Source: Megachile rotundata
Lineage: Eukaryota; Arthropoda; Insecta; Hymenoptera; Megachilidae
Direction of reading: 5' to 3'
Length of the DNA stretch: 64,000 bases
Assembly (NCBI RefSeq): GCF_050947335.1
Contig: NW_027473519.1
Span: 186,001-250,000 of the forward strand
Made by a program: the position numbers and the translations under genes. This document shows positions 9,901 to 22,845 of this stretch, one piece after another. Numbering within the stretch: position 1 is the stretch's first letter; every line of letters begins with the position of its first letter. The notes under the pieces were generated by a model that was given only the letters and a program-made list of their open reading frames with translations, searched no databases and had not been told where the DNA came from.

Positions 9901-12900
9901 CATAACTAGATAGTACAGAGTCGAATTACAGCGGATATGTGCGAATTAGAGGCTGAATCGTGCGAAAATGAGCATAATTCGATTAAAACGATCAAAATTG
10001 CTCATTGTGGTGTTGAATTGTGCTCAGTTATGATAACTCAACATGACTAGATAGTACAGAGTCGAATTACAGCGGATATGTGCGAATTAAGGGCTGAATC
10101 GTGCGAAAATGAGCATAATTCGTTCAAAACGATCAAAATTGTTCATTGTGGTGTTGAATTGTGCTCAGTTACGATAACTTAACATGTCTAGATAGTACAG
10201 AGTCGAATTACAGCGGATATGTGCGAATTAGAGGCTGAATCGTGCGAAAATGAGCATAATTCGTTCAAAACGAGCAAAATTGTTCATTGTGGTGTTGAAT
10301 TGTGCTCAGATAGGATAAGTCAACATAACTAGATAGTACAGAGTCGAATTACAGCGGATATGTGCGAATTAGAGGCTGAATCGTGCGAAAATGAGCATAA
10401 TTCGTGCAAAACGTGCAAAATTGTTCATTGTGGTGTCGAATTGTGCTCAGATAGGATAACTTAACATAACTAGATAGTACAGAGTCGAATTACAGCGGAT
10501 ATGTGCGAATTAGAGGCTGAATCGTTCGGAAATGAGCAGAATTCGTTCAAAACGAGCAAAATTCGTGCAAAACGAGCAAAATTGTTCATTGTGGTGTTGA
10601 ATTGTGCTCAGATAGGATAACTTAACATAACTAGATAGTACAGAGTCGAATTACAGCGGATATGTGCGAACTAGAGGCTGAATCGTGCGAAAATGAGCAT
10701 AATTCGTTCAAAACGAGCAAAATTGTTCATTGTGGTGTTGAATTGTGCTCAGTTACGATAACTTATCATAACTAGATAGTACAGAGTCGAATTACAGCGG
10801 ATATGTGCGAATTAGAGGCTGAATCGTTCGAAAATGAGCAAAATTCGTTCAAAACGAGCAAAATTGTTCATTGTGGTGTTGAATTGTGCTCAGTTACGAT
10901 AACTTAACATAACTAGATAGTACAGAGTCGAATTACAGCGGATATGTGCGAATTAGAGGCTGAATCGTTCGAAAATGAGCAAAATTCGTTCAAAATGTGC
11001 ATAATACGTTCAAAACGAGCAAAATTGTTCATTGTGGTGTTGAATTGTGCTCAGTTACGATAACTTAACATGACTAGATAGTACAGAGTCGAATTACAGC
11101 GGATATGTGCGAATTAGAGGCTGAATCGTTCGAAAATGAGCAAAATTCGTTCAAAACGAGCAAAATTGTTCATTGAGGTGTTGAATTGTGGTCAGATAGG
11201 ATAACTTAACATAACTAGATAGTACAGAGTCGAATTACAGCGAATATGTGCGAATTAGAGGCTGAATCGTTCGAAAATGAGCAAAATTCGTTCAAAACGA
11301 GCAAAATTCGTACAAAACGAGCAAAATTGTTCATTGTGGTGTTGAATTGTGCTCAGATAGGGTAACTTAACATAACTAGATAGTACAGAGTCGAATTACA
11401 GCGGATATGTGCGAATTAGAGGCTGAATCGTGCGAAAATGAGCATAATTCGTGCAAAACGAGCAAAATTGTTCATTGTGGTGTCGAATTGTGCTCAGATA
11501 GGATAACTTAACATAACTAGATAGTACAGAGTCGAATTACAGCGGATATGTGCGAATTAGAGGCTGAATCGTGCGAAAATGAGCATAATTCGTTCAAAAC
11601 GAGCAAAATTCGTGCAAAACGAGCAAAATTGTTCATTGTGGTGTTGAGTTGTGCTCAGATAGGATAACTTAACATAACTAGATAGTACAGAGTCGAATTA
11701 CAGCGAATATGTGCGAACTAGAGGCTGAATCGTGCGAAAATGAGCATAATTCGTTCAAAACGAGCAAAATTGTTCATTGTGGTGTTGAATTGAGCTCAGA
11801 TAGGATAACTTAACATAACTAGATAGTACAGAGTCGAATTACAGCGGATATGTGCGAATTAGAGGCTGAATCGTGCGAAAATGAGCATAATTCGTTCAAA
11901 ACGATCAAAATTGTTCATTGTGGTGTTGAATTGTGCTCAGTTACGATAACTTAACTAGACTAGATAGTACAGAGTCGAATTACAGCGGATATGTGCGAAT
12001 TAGAGGCTGAATCGTGCGAAAATGAGCATAATTCGTGCAAAACGAGCAAAATTGTTCATTGTGGTGTCAAATTGTGCTCAGATAGGATAACTTAACATAA
12101 CTAGATAGTACAGAGTCGAATTACAGCGAATATGTGCGATTTAGAGGCTGAATCGTTCGAAAATGAGCAAAATTCGTTCAAAACGAGCAAAATTCGTACA
12201 AAACGAGCAAAATTGTTCATTGTGGTGTTGAATTGTGCTCAGATAGGATAACTTAACATAACTAGATAGTACAGAGTCGAATTACAGCGGATATGTGCGA
12301 ATTAGAGGCTGAATCGTGCGAAAATGAGCATAATTCGTTCAAAACGAGCAAAATTCGTGCAAAACGAGCAAAATTGTTCATTGTGGTGTTGAGTTGTGCT
12401 CAGATAGGATAACTTAACATAACTAGATAGTACAGAGTCGAATTACAGCGGATATGTGCGAACTAGAGGCTGAATCGTGCGAAAATGAGCATAATTCGTT
12501 CAAAACGAGCAAAATTGTTCATTGTGGTGTTGAATTGTGCTCAGATAGGATAACTTAACATAACTAGATAGTACAGAGTCGAATTACAGCGGATATGTGC
12601 GAATTAGAGGCTGAATCGTGCGAAAATGAGCATAATTCGTTCAAAACGATCAAAATTGTTCATTGTGGTGTTGAATTGTGCTCAGTTACGATAACTTAAC
12701 ATGACTAGATAGTACAGAGTCGAATTACAGCGGATATGTGCGAATTAGAGGCTGAATCGTGCGAAAATGAGCATAATTCGTTCAAAACGATCAAAATTGT
12801 TCATTGTGGTGTTGAATTGTGCTCAGTTACGATAACTTAACTAGACTAGATAGTACAGAGTCGAATTACAGCGGATATGTGCGAATTAGAGGCTGAATCG

Positions 12901-13342
12901 TGCGAAAATGAGCATAATTCGTTCAAAACGAGCAAAATTCGTGCAAAACGAGCAAAATTGTTCATTGTGGTGTTGAGTTGTGCTCAGATAGGATAACTTA
13001 ACATAACTAGATAGTACAGAGTCGAATTACAGCGGATATGTGCGAATTAGAGGCTGAATCGTTCGAAAATGAGCAAAATTCGTTCAAAACGAGCAAAATT
13101 GTTCGTTGTGGTGTTGAATTGTGCTCAGATAGGATAACGTAACATAACTAGGTAGTACAGAGTCGAATTACAGCGGATATGTGCGAATTAGAGGCTGAAT
13201 CGTGCGAAAATGAGCATAATTCGTTCAAAACGAGCAAAATTGTTCGTTGTGGTGTTGAATTGTGCTCAGATAGGATAACTTAACATAACTAGATAGTACA
13301 GAGTGGAATTACAGCGGATATCTGCGAATTAGAGGCTGAATC
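9901..13342 (+). repeat. Domain B, HOR copy 2 (form B)
   Basis: Starts with the same GATTAA and TTAAGGG monomers (9981, 10087) but has a single CGGAAATG (10527) and GAGCTC at 11792, 3,524 bp after copy 1. From about 12.24 kb its monomer order departs from copy 1 and resembles the GAGTTG / GTTCGTTG / CTAGGTAG (13148) / CTGCGAATTAG series seen again at 28.0-28.9, 34.4-35.2, 40.2-40.9, 46.2-46.9, 57.2-57.9 and 59.8-60.5 kb. Confidence 0.75.
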
Positions 13343-16300
13343 GTTCGAAAATGAGCATAATTCGTTCAAAACGATCAAAATTGTTCATTGTGGTGTTGAA
13401 TTGTGCTCAGTTACGATAACTTAACATGTCTAGATAGTACAGAGTCGAATTACAGCGGATATGTGCGAATTAGAGGCTGAATCGTGCGAAAATGAGCATA
13501 ATTCGTTCAAAACGAGCAAAATTGTTCATTGTGGTGTTGAATTGTGCTCAGATAGGATAAGTCAACATAACTAGATAGTACAGAGTCGAATTACAGCGGA
13601 TATGTGCGAATTAGAGGCTGAATCGTGCGAAAATGAGCATAATTCGTGCAAAACGTGCAAAATTGTTCATTGTGGTGTCGAATTGTGCTCAGATAGGATA
13701 ACTTAACATAACTAGATAGTACAGAGTCGAATTACAGCGGATATGTGCGAATTAGAGGCTGAATCGTTCGAAAATGAGCAAAATTCGTTCAAAACGAGCA
13801 AAATTCGTGCAAAACGAGCAAAATTGTTCATTGTGGTGTTGAATTGTGCTCAGATAGGATAACTTAACATAACTAGATAGTACAGAGTCGAATTACAGCG
13901 GATATGTGCGAATTAGAGGCTGAACCGTGCGAAAATGAGCATAATTCGTGCAAAACGTGCAAAATTGTTCATTGTGGTGTCGAATTGTGCTCAGATAGGA
14001 TAACCTAACATAACTAGATAGTACAGAGTCCAATTACAGCGGATATGTGCGAATTAGAGGCTGAATCGTTCGGAAATGAGCAGAATTCGTTCAAAACGAG
14101 CAAAATTCGTGCAAAACGAGCAAAATTGTTCATTGTGGTGTTGAATTGTGCTCAGATAGGATAACTTAACATAACTAGATAGTACAGAGTCGAATTACAG
14201 CGGATATGTGCGAACTAGAGGCTGAATCGTGCGAAAATGAGCATAATTCGTTCAAAACGAGCAAAATTGTTCATTGTGGTGTTGAATTGTGCTCAGTTAC
14301 GATAACTTATCATAACTAGATAGTACAGAGTCGAATTACAGCGGATATGTGCGAATTAGAGGCTGAACCGTGCGAAAATGAGCATAATTCGTGCAAAACG
14401 TGCAAAATTGTTCATTGTGGTGTCGAATTGTGCTCAGATAGGATAACCTAACATAACTAGATAGTACAGAGTCCAATTACAGCGGATATGTGCGAATTAG
14501 AGGCTGAATCGTTCGGAAATGAGCAGAATTCGTTCAAAACGAGCAAAATTCGTGCAAAACGAGCAAAATTGTTCATTGTGGTGTTGAATTGTGCTCAGTT
14601 ACGATAACTTAACATGACTAGATAGTACAGAGTCGAATTACAGCGGATATGTGCGAATTAGAGGCTGAATCGTTCGAAAATGAGCAAAATTCGTTCAAAA
14701 CGAGCAAAATTGTTCATTGAGGTGTTGAATTGTGGTCAGATAGGATAACTTAACATAACTAGATAGTACAGAGTCGAATTACAGCGAATATGTGCGAATT
14801 AGAGGCTGAATCGTTCGAAAATGAGCAAAATTCGTTCAAAACGAGCAAAATTCGTACAAAACGAGCAAAATTGTTCATTGTGGTGTTGAATTGTGCTCAG
14901 ATAGGATAACTTAACATAACTAGATAGTACAGAGTCGAATTACAGCGGATATGTGCGAATTAGAGGCTGAATCGTGCGAAAATGAGCATAATTCGTGCAA
15001 AACGAGCAAAATTGTTCATTGTGGTGTCGAATTGTGCTCAGATAGGATAACTTAACATAACTAGATAGTACAGAGTCGAATTACAGCGGATATGTGCGAA
15101 TTAGAGGCTGAATCGTGCGAAAATGAGCATAATTCGTTCAAAACGAGCAAAATTCGTGCAAAACGAGCAAAATTGTTCATTGTGGTGTTGAGTTGTGCTC
15201 AGATAGGATAACTTAACATAACTAGATAGTACAGAGTCGAATTACAGCGAATATGTGCGAACTAGAGGCTGAATCGTGCGAAAATGAGCATAATTCGTTC
15301 AAAACGAGCAAAATTGTTCATTGTGGTGTTGAATTGAGCTCAGATAGGATAACTTAACATAACTAGATAGTACAGAGTCGAATTACAGCGGATATGTGCG
15401 AATTAGAGGCTGAATCGTGCGAAAATGAGCATAATTCGTTCAAAACGATCAAAATTGTTCATTGTGGTGTTGAATTGTGCTCAGTTACGATAACTTAACT
15501 AGACTAGATAGTACAGAGTCGAATTACAGCGGATATGTGCGAATTAGAGGCTGAATCGTGCGAAAATGAGCATAATTCGTGCAAAACGAGCAAAATTGTT
15601 CATTGTGGTGTCAAATTGTGCTCAGATAGGATAACTTAACATAACTAGATAGTACAGAGTCGAATTACAGCGAATATGTGCGATTTAGAGGCTGAATCGT
15701 TCGAAAATGAGCAAAATTCGTTCAAAACGAGCAAAATTCGTGCAAAACGAGCAAAATTGTTCATTGTGGTGTTGAATTGTGCTCAGATAGGATAACGTAA
15801 CATAACTACATAGTACAGAGTCGGATTACAGCGGATATGTGCGAATTAGAGGCTGAATCGTGCGAAAATGAGCATAATTCGTGCAAAACGAGCAAAATTG
15901 TTCATTGTGGTGTCGAATTGTGCTCAGATAGGATAACTTAACATAACTAGATAGTACAGAGTGGAATTACAGCGGATATCTGCGAATTAGAGGCTGAATC
16001 GTTCGAAAATGAGCAAAATTCGTTCAAAACGAGCAAAATTCGTGCAAAACGAGCAAAATTGTTCATTGTGGTGTTGAATTGTGCTCAGATAGGATAACTT
16101 AACATAACTAGATAGTACAGAGTCGAATTACAGCGGATATGTGCGAATTAGAGGCTGAATCGTGCGAAAATGATCCTAATTCGTGCAAAACGAGCAAAAT
16201 TGTTCGTTGTGGTGTTGAATTGTGCTCAGATAGGATAACGTAACATAACTAGGTAGTACAGAGTCGAATTACAGCGGATATGTGCGAATTAGAGGCTGAA

Positions 16301-16968
16301 TCGTTCGAAAATGAGCAAAATTCGTTCAAAACGAGCAAAATTCGTGCAAAACGAGCAAAATTGTTCATTGTGGTGTTGAATTGTGCTCAGATAGGATAAC
16401 TTAACATAACTAGATAGTACAGAGTCGAATTACAGCGGATATGTGCGAATTAGAGGCTGAATCGTGCGAAAATGAGCATAATTCGTTCAAAACGATCAAA
16501 ATTGTTCATTGTGGTGTTGAATTGTGCTCAGTTACGATAACTTAACATGACTAGATATTACAGAGTCGAATTACAGCGGATATGTGCGAACTAGAGGCTG
16601 AATCGTGCGAAAATGAGCATAATTCGTTCAAAACGATCAAAATTGTTCATTGTGGTGTTGAATTGTGCTCAGTTACGATAACTTAACATGACTAGATAGT
16701 ACAGAGTCGAATTACAGCGGATATGTGCGAATTACAGGCTGAATCGTGCGAAAATGAGCATAATTCGTGCAAAACGAGCAAAATTGTTCATTGTGGTGTC
16801 AAATTGTGCTCAGATAGGATAACTTAACATAACTAGATAGTACAGAGTCGAATTACAGCGAATATGTGCGAATTAGAGGCTGAATCGTTCGAAAATGAGC
16901 AAAATTCGTTCAAAACGAGCAAAATTGTTCATTGTGGTGTTGAATTGTGCTCAGTTACGATAACTTAA
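13343..16968 (+). repeat. Domain B, HOR copy 3 (form A)
   Basis: Matches copy 1 at a 7,068-bp offset: CATGTC 6357/13425, CGGAAATG 7003/14071 and 7446/14514, GAGCTC 8268/15336, CTAGGTAG 9181/16249. It lacks the GATTAA and TTAAGGG monomers at its start, so the join to copy 2 lies in a different place. Confidence 0.78.
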
Positions 16969-19713
16969 CATAACTAGATAGTACAGAGTCGAATTACAGC
17001 GGATATGTGCGAATTAGAGGCTGAATCGTGCGAAAATGAGCATAATTCGATTAAAACGATCAAAATTGCTCATTGTGGTGTTGAATTGTGCTCAGTTATG
17101 ATAACTCAACATGACTAGATAGTACAGAGTCGAATTACAGCGGATATGTGCGAATTAAGGGCTGAATCGTGCGAAAATGAGCATAATTCGTTCAAAACGA
17201 TCAAAATTGTTCATTGTGGTGTTGAATTGTGCTCAGTTACGATAACTTAACATGTCTAGATAGTACAGAGTCGAATTACAGCGGATATGTGCGAATTAGA
17301 GGCTGAATCGTGCGAAAATGAGCATAATTCGTTCAAAACGAGCAAAATTGTTCATTGTGGTGTTGAATTGTGCTCAGATAGGATAAGTCAACATAACTAG
17401 ATAGTACAGAGTCGAATTACAGCGGATATGTGCGAATTAGAGGCTGAATCGTGCGAAAATGAGCATAATTCGTGCAAAACGTGCAAAATTGTTCATTGTG
17501 GTGTCGAATTGTGCTCAGATAGGATAACTTAACATAACTAGATAGTACAGAGTCGAATTACAGCGGATATGTGCGAATTAGAGGCTGAATCGTTCGGAAA
17601 TGAGCAGAATTCGTTCAAAACGAGCAAAATTCGTGCAAAACGAGCAAAATTGTTCATTGTGGTGTTGAATTGTGCTCAGATAGGATAACTTAACATAACT
17701 AGATAGTACAGAGTCGAATTACAGCGGATATGTGCGAACTAGAGGCTGAATCGTGCGAAAATGAGCATAATTCGTTCAAAACGAGCAAAATTGTTCATTG
17801 TGGTGTTGAATTGTGCTCAGTTACGATAACTTATCATAACTAGATAGTACAGAGTCGAATTACAGCGGATATGTGCGAATTAGAGGCTGAATCGTTCGAA
17901 AATGAGCAAAATTCGTTCAAAACGAGCAAAATTGTTCATTGTGGTGTTGAATTGTGCTCAGTTACGATAACTTAACATAACTAGATAGTACAGAGTCGAA
18001 TTACAGCGGATATGTGCGAATTAGAGGCTGAATCGTTCGAAAATGAGCAAAATTCGTTCAAAATGTGCATAATACGTTCAAAACGAGCAAAATTGTTCAT
18101 TGTGGTGTTGAATTGTGCTCAGTTACGATAACTTAACATGACTAGATAGTACAGAGTCGAATTACAGCGGATATGTGCGAATTAGAGGCTGAATCGTTCG
18201 AAAATGAGCAAAATTCGTTCAAAACGAGCAAAATTGTTCATTGAGGTGTTGAATTGTGGTCAGATAGGATAACTTAACATAACTAGATAGTACAGAGTCG
18301 AATTACAGCGAATATGTGCGAATTAGAGGCTGAATCGTTCGAAAATGAGCAAAATTCGTTCAAAACGAGCAAAATTCGTACAAAACGAGCAAAATTGTTC
18401 ATTGTGGTGTTGAATTGTGCTCAGATAGGGTAACTTAACATAACTAGATAGTACAGAGTCGAATTACAGCGGATATGTGCGAATTAGAGGCTGAATCGTG
18501 CGAAAATGAGCATAATTCGTGCAAAACGAGCAAAATTGTTCATTGTGGTGTCGAATTGTGCTCAGATAGGATAACTTAACATAACTAGATAGTACAGAGT
18601 CGAATTACAGCGGATATGTGCGAATTAGAGGCTGAATCGTGCGAAAATGAGCATAATTCGTTCAAAACGAGCAAAATTCGTGCAAAACGAGCAAAATTGT
18701 TCATTGTGGTGTTGAGTTGTGCTCAGATAGGATAACTTAACATAACTAGATAGTACAGAGTCGAATTACAGCGAATATGTGCGAACTAGAGGCTGAATCG
18801 TGCGAAAATGAGCATAATTCGTTCAAAACGAGCAAAATTGTTCATTGTGGTGTTGAATTGAGCTCAGATAGGATAACTTAACATAACTAGATAGTACAGA
18901 GTCGAATTACAGCGGATATGTGCGAATTAGAGGCTGAATCGTGCGAAAATGAGCATAATTCGTTCAAAACGATCAAAATTGTTCATTGTGGTGTTGAATT
19001 GTGCTCAGTTACGATAACTTAACTAGACTAGATAGTACAGAGTCGAATTACAGCGGATATGTGCGAATTAGAGGCTGAATCGTGCGAAAATGAGCATAAT
19101 TCGTGCAAAACGAGCAAAATTGTTCATTGTGGTGTCAAATTGTGCTCAGATAGGATAACTTAACATAACTAGATAGTACAGAGTCGAATTACAGCGAATA
19201 TGTGCGATTTAGAGGCTGAATCGTTCGAAAATGAGCAAAATTCGTTCAAAACGAGCAAAATTCGTACAAAACGAGCAAAATTGTTCATTGTGGTGTTGAA
19301 TTGTGCTCAGATAGGATAACTTAACATAACTAGATAGTACAGAGTCGAATTACAGCGGATATGTGCGAATTAGAGGCTGAATCGTGCGAAAATGAGCATA
19401 ATTCGTTCAAAACGAGCAAAATTCGTGCAAAACGAGCAAAATTGTTCATTGTGGTGTTGAGTTGTGCTCAGATAGGATAACTTAACATAACTAGATAGTA
19501 CAGAGTCGAATTACAGCGGATATGTGCGAACTAGAGGCTGAATCGTGCGAAAATGAGCATAATTCGTTCAAAACGAGCAAAATTGTTCATTGTGGTGTTG
19601 AATTGTGCTCAGATAGGATAACTTAACATAACTAGATAGTACAGAGTCGAATTACAGCGGATATGTGCGAATTAGAGGCTGAATCGTGCGAAAATGAGCA
19701 TAATTCGTTCAAA
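16969..19713 (+). repeat. Domain B, HOR copy 4 (form B, truncated)
   Basis: Matches copy 2 at 7,068 bp: GATTAA 9981/17049, TTAAGGG 10087/17155, CGGAAATG 10527/17595, GAGCTC 11792/18860. The correspondence stops near 19713, where an AAACGAGC plus extra 20-bp unit appears in place of AAACGATC. Copies 1+2 and 3+4 thus form a 48-monomer super-repeat. Confidence 0.75.
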
Positions 19714-20299
19714 ACGAGCAAAATTCGTGCAAAACGAGCAAAATTGTTCATTGTGGTGTTGAGTTGTGCTCAGATAGGATAACTTAACATAACTAGATAG
19801 TACAGAGTCGAATTACAGCGGATATGTGCGAACTAGAGGCTGAATCGTGCGAAAATGAGCATAATTCGTTCAAAACGAGCAAAATTGTTCATTGTGGTGT
19901 TGAATTGTGCTCAGATAGGATAACTTAACATAACTAGATAGTACAGAGTGGAATTACAGCGGATATGTGCGAATTAGAGGCTGAATCGTGCGAAAATGAG
20001 CATAATTCGTTCAAAACGATCAAAATTGTTCATTGTGGTGTTGAATTGTGCTCAGTTACGATAACTTAACATGACTAGATAGTACAGGGTCGAATTACAG
20101 CGAATATGTGCGATTTAGAGGCTGAATCGTTCGAAAATGAGCAAAATTCGTTCAAAACGAGCAAAATTCGTGCAAAACGAGCAAAATTGTTCATTGTGGT
20201 GTTGAATTGTGCTCAGATAGGATAACTTAACATAACTACATAGTACAGAGTCGAATTACAGCGGATATGTGCGAATTAGAGGCTGAATCGTGCGAAAAT

Positions 20300-22300
20300 G
20301 AGCATAATTCGTGCAAAACGAGCAAAATTGTTCATTGTGGTGTCAAATTATGCTCAGATAGGATAACTTAACATAACTAGATAGTACAGAGTCGAATTAC
20401 AGCGGATATGTGCGAATTAGAGGCTGAATCGTGCGAAAATGAGCATAATTCGTTCAAAACGAGCAAAATTGTTCGTTGTGGTGTTGAATTGTGCTCAGAT
20501 AGGATAACTTAACATAACTAGATAGTACAGAGTGGAATTACAGCGGATATCTGCGAATTAGAGGCTGAATCGTTCGAAAATGAGCAAGATTCGTTCAAAA
20601 CGAGCAAAATTCGTGCAAAACGAGCAAAATTGTTCATTGTGGTGTTGAATTGTGCTCAGATAGGATAACTCAACATAACTAGATAGTACAGAGTCGAATT
20701 ACAGCGGATATGTGCGAACTAGAGGCTGAATCGTGCGTAAATGAGCATAATTCGTTCAAAACGAGCAAAATTGTTCATTGTGGTGTTGAATTGTGCTCAG
20801 TTACGATAACTTAACATGACTAGATAGTACAGAGTCGAATTACAGCGGATATGTGCGAATTAGATGCTGAATCGTGCGAAAATGAGCATAATTCGTTCAA
20901 AACGAGCAAAATTGTTCTTTGTGGTGTTGAATTGTGCTCAGTTACGATAACTTAACATGACTAGATAGTACAGAGTCGAATTACAGCGGATATGTGCGAA
21001 TTAGAGGCTGAATCGTGCGAAAATGAGCATAATTCGATTAAAACGATCAAAATTGCTCATTGTGGTGTTGAATTGTGCTCAGTTATGATAACTCAACATG
21101 ACTAGATAGTACAGAGTCGAATTACAGCGGATATGTGCGAATTAGAGGCTGAATCGTGCGAAAATGAGCATAATTCGATTAAAACGATCAAAATTGCTCA
21201 TTGTGGTGTTGAATTGTGCTCAGTTATGATAACTCAACATGACTAGATAGTACAGAGTCGAATTACAGCGGATATGTGCGAATTAGAGGCTGAATCGTGC
21301 GAAAATGAGCATAATTCGTGCAAAACGAGCAAAATTGTTCATTGTGGTGTCAAATTATGCTCAGATAGGATAACTTAACATAACTAGATAGTACAGAGTC
21401 GAATTACAGCGGATATGTGCGAATTAGAGGCTGAATCGTGCGAAAATGAGCATAATTCGTTCAAAACGAGCAAAATTGTTCGTTGTGGTGTTGAATTGTG
21501 CTCAGATAGGATAACTTAACATAACTAGATAGTACAGAGTGGAATTACAGCGGATATCTGCGAATTAGAGGCTGAATCGTTCGAAAATGAGCAAGATTCG
21601 TTCAAAACGAGCAAAATTCGTGCAAAACGAGCAAAATTGTTCATTGTGGTGTTGAATTGTGCTCAGATAGGATAACTCAACATAACTAGATAGTACAGAG
21701 TCGAATTACAGCGGATATGTGCGAACTAGAGGCTGAATCGTGCGTAAATGAGCATAATTCGTTCAAAACGAGCAAAATTGTTCATTGAGGTGTTGAATTG
21801 TGCTCAGTTACGATAACTTAACATGACTAGATAGTACAGAGTCGAATTACAGCGGATATGTGCGAATTAGATGCTGAATCGTGCGAAAATGAGCATAATT
21901 CGTTCAAAACGAGCAAAATTGTTCTTTGTGGTGTTGAATTGTGCTCAGTTACGATAACTTAACATGACTAGATAGTACAGAGTCGAATTACAGCGGATAT
22001 GTGCGAATTAGAGGCTGAATCGTGCGAAAATGAGCATAATTCGATTAAAACGATCAAAATTGCTCATTGTGGTGTTGAATTGTGCTCAGTTATGATAACT
22101 CAACATGACTAGATAGTACAGAGTCGAATTACAGCGGATATGTGCGAATTAGAGGCTGAATCGTGCGAAAATGAGCATAATTCGATTAAAACGATCAAAA
22201 TTGCTCATTGTGGTGTTGAATTGTGCTCAGTTATGATAACTCAACATGACTAGATAGTACAGAGTCGAATTACAGCGGATATGTGCGAATTAGAGGCTGA
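20300..22300 (+). repeat. Domain C: 1,007-bp 7-mer tandem duplication
   Basis: Markers repeat at exactly 1,007 bp: CAAATTATGC 20344/21351, CAAGATTCG 20585/21592, GCGTAAAT 20735/21742, GATTAA 21036/22043. 1,007 equals 7 x 141 + 20. The second copy differs slightly, for example GTTCATTGAGGTG near 21785. Confidence 0.82.
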
Positions 22301-22382
22301 ATCGTGCGAAAATGAGCATAATTCGATTAAAACGATCAAAATTGCTCATTGTGGTGTTGAATTGTGCTCAGTTATGATAACT
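21960..22382 (+). repeat. Triplet of the GATTAA monomer (3 x 141 bp)
   Basis: Three consecutive monomers carry CGATTAAAACGATC, TTGCTCATTG and TTATGATAACTCAAC (GATTAA at 22043, 22184, 22325). Elsewhere this monomer is single (6155, 9981, 17049, 24661, 52068) or paired (21036/21177, 42140, 44335, 48121, 50175, 53941, 58915, 61532 and the following copies). This is clean single-monomer copy-number change. Confidence 0.88.
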
Positions 22383-22664
22383 CAACATGACTAGATAGTA
22401 CAGAGTCGAATTACAGCGGATATGTGCGAATTAGAGGCTGAATCGTGCGAAAATGAGCATAATTCGTGCAAAACGAGCAAAATTGTTCATTGTGGTGTCG
22501 AATTGTGCTCAGATAGGATAACTTAACATAACTAGATAGTACAGAGTCGAATTACAGCGGATATGTGCGAATTAGAGGCTGAATCGTGCGAAAATGAGCA
22601 TAATTCGTTCAAAACGATCAAAATTGTTCATTGTGGTGTTGAATTGTGCTCAGTTACGATAACT

Positions 22665-22845
22665 TAACATGACTAGATATTACAGAGTCGAATTACAGCG
22701 GATATGTGCGAACTAGAGGCTGAATCGTTCGAAAATGAGCAAAATTCGTTCAAAACGAGCAAAATTCGTGCAAAACGAGCAAAATTCGTGCAAAACGAGC
22801 AAAATTGTTCATTGTGGTGTTGAATTGTGCTCAGATAGGATAACT
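22665..22845 (+). repeat. 181-bp monomer, copy 1 (two extra 20-bp units)
   Basis: The longest monomer class: anchor 22673 to 22854 is 181 bp. Three consecutive 20-bp units (TTCGTTCAAAACGAGC, then TTCGTGCAAAACGAGC twice) follow CGTTCGAAAATGAGC. It carries the linked private variants CTAGATATT (not CTAGATAGT) and GAACTAGAG. All eight 181-bp monomers seen in the window share this background. Confidence 0.95.
22744..22800 (+). other. Triple CENP-B-box-like motifs (181-bp monomer)
   Basis: Three motifs at 22744-22760, 22764-22780 and 22784-22800, each 8 of 9 to the essential pattern and in strict 20-bp phase. The other seven 181-bp monomers have the same arrangement. Confidence 0.5.
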
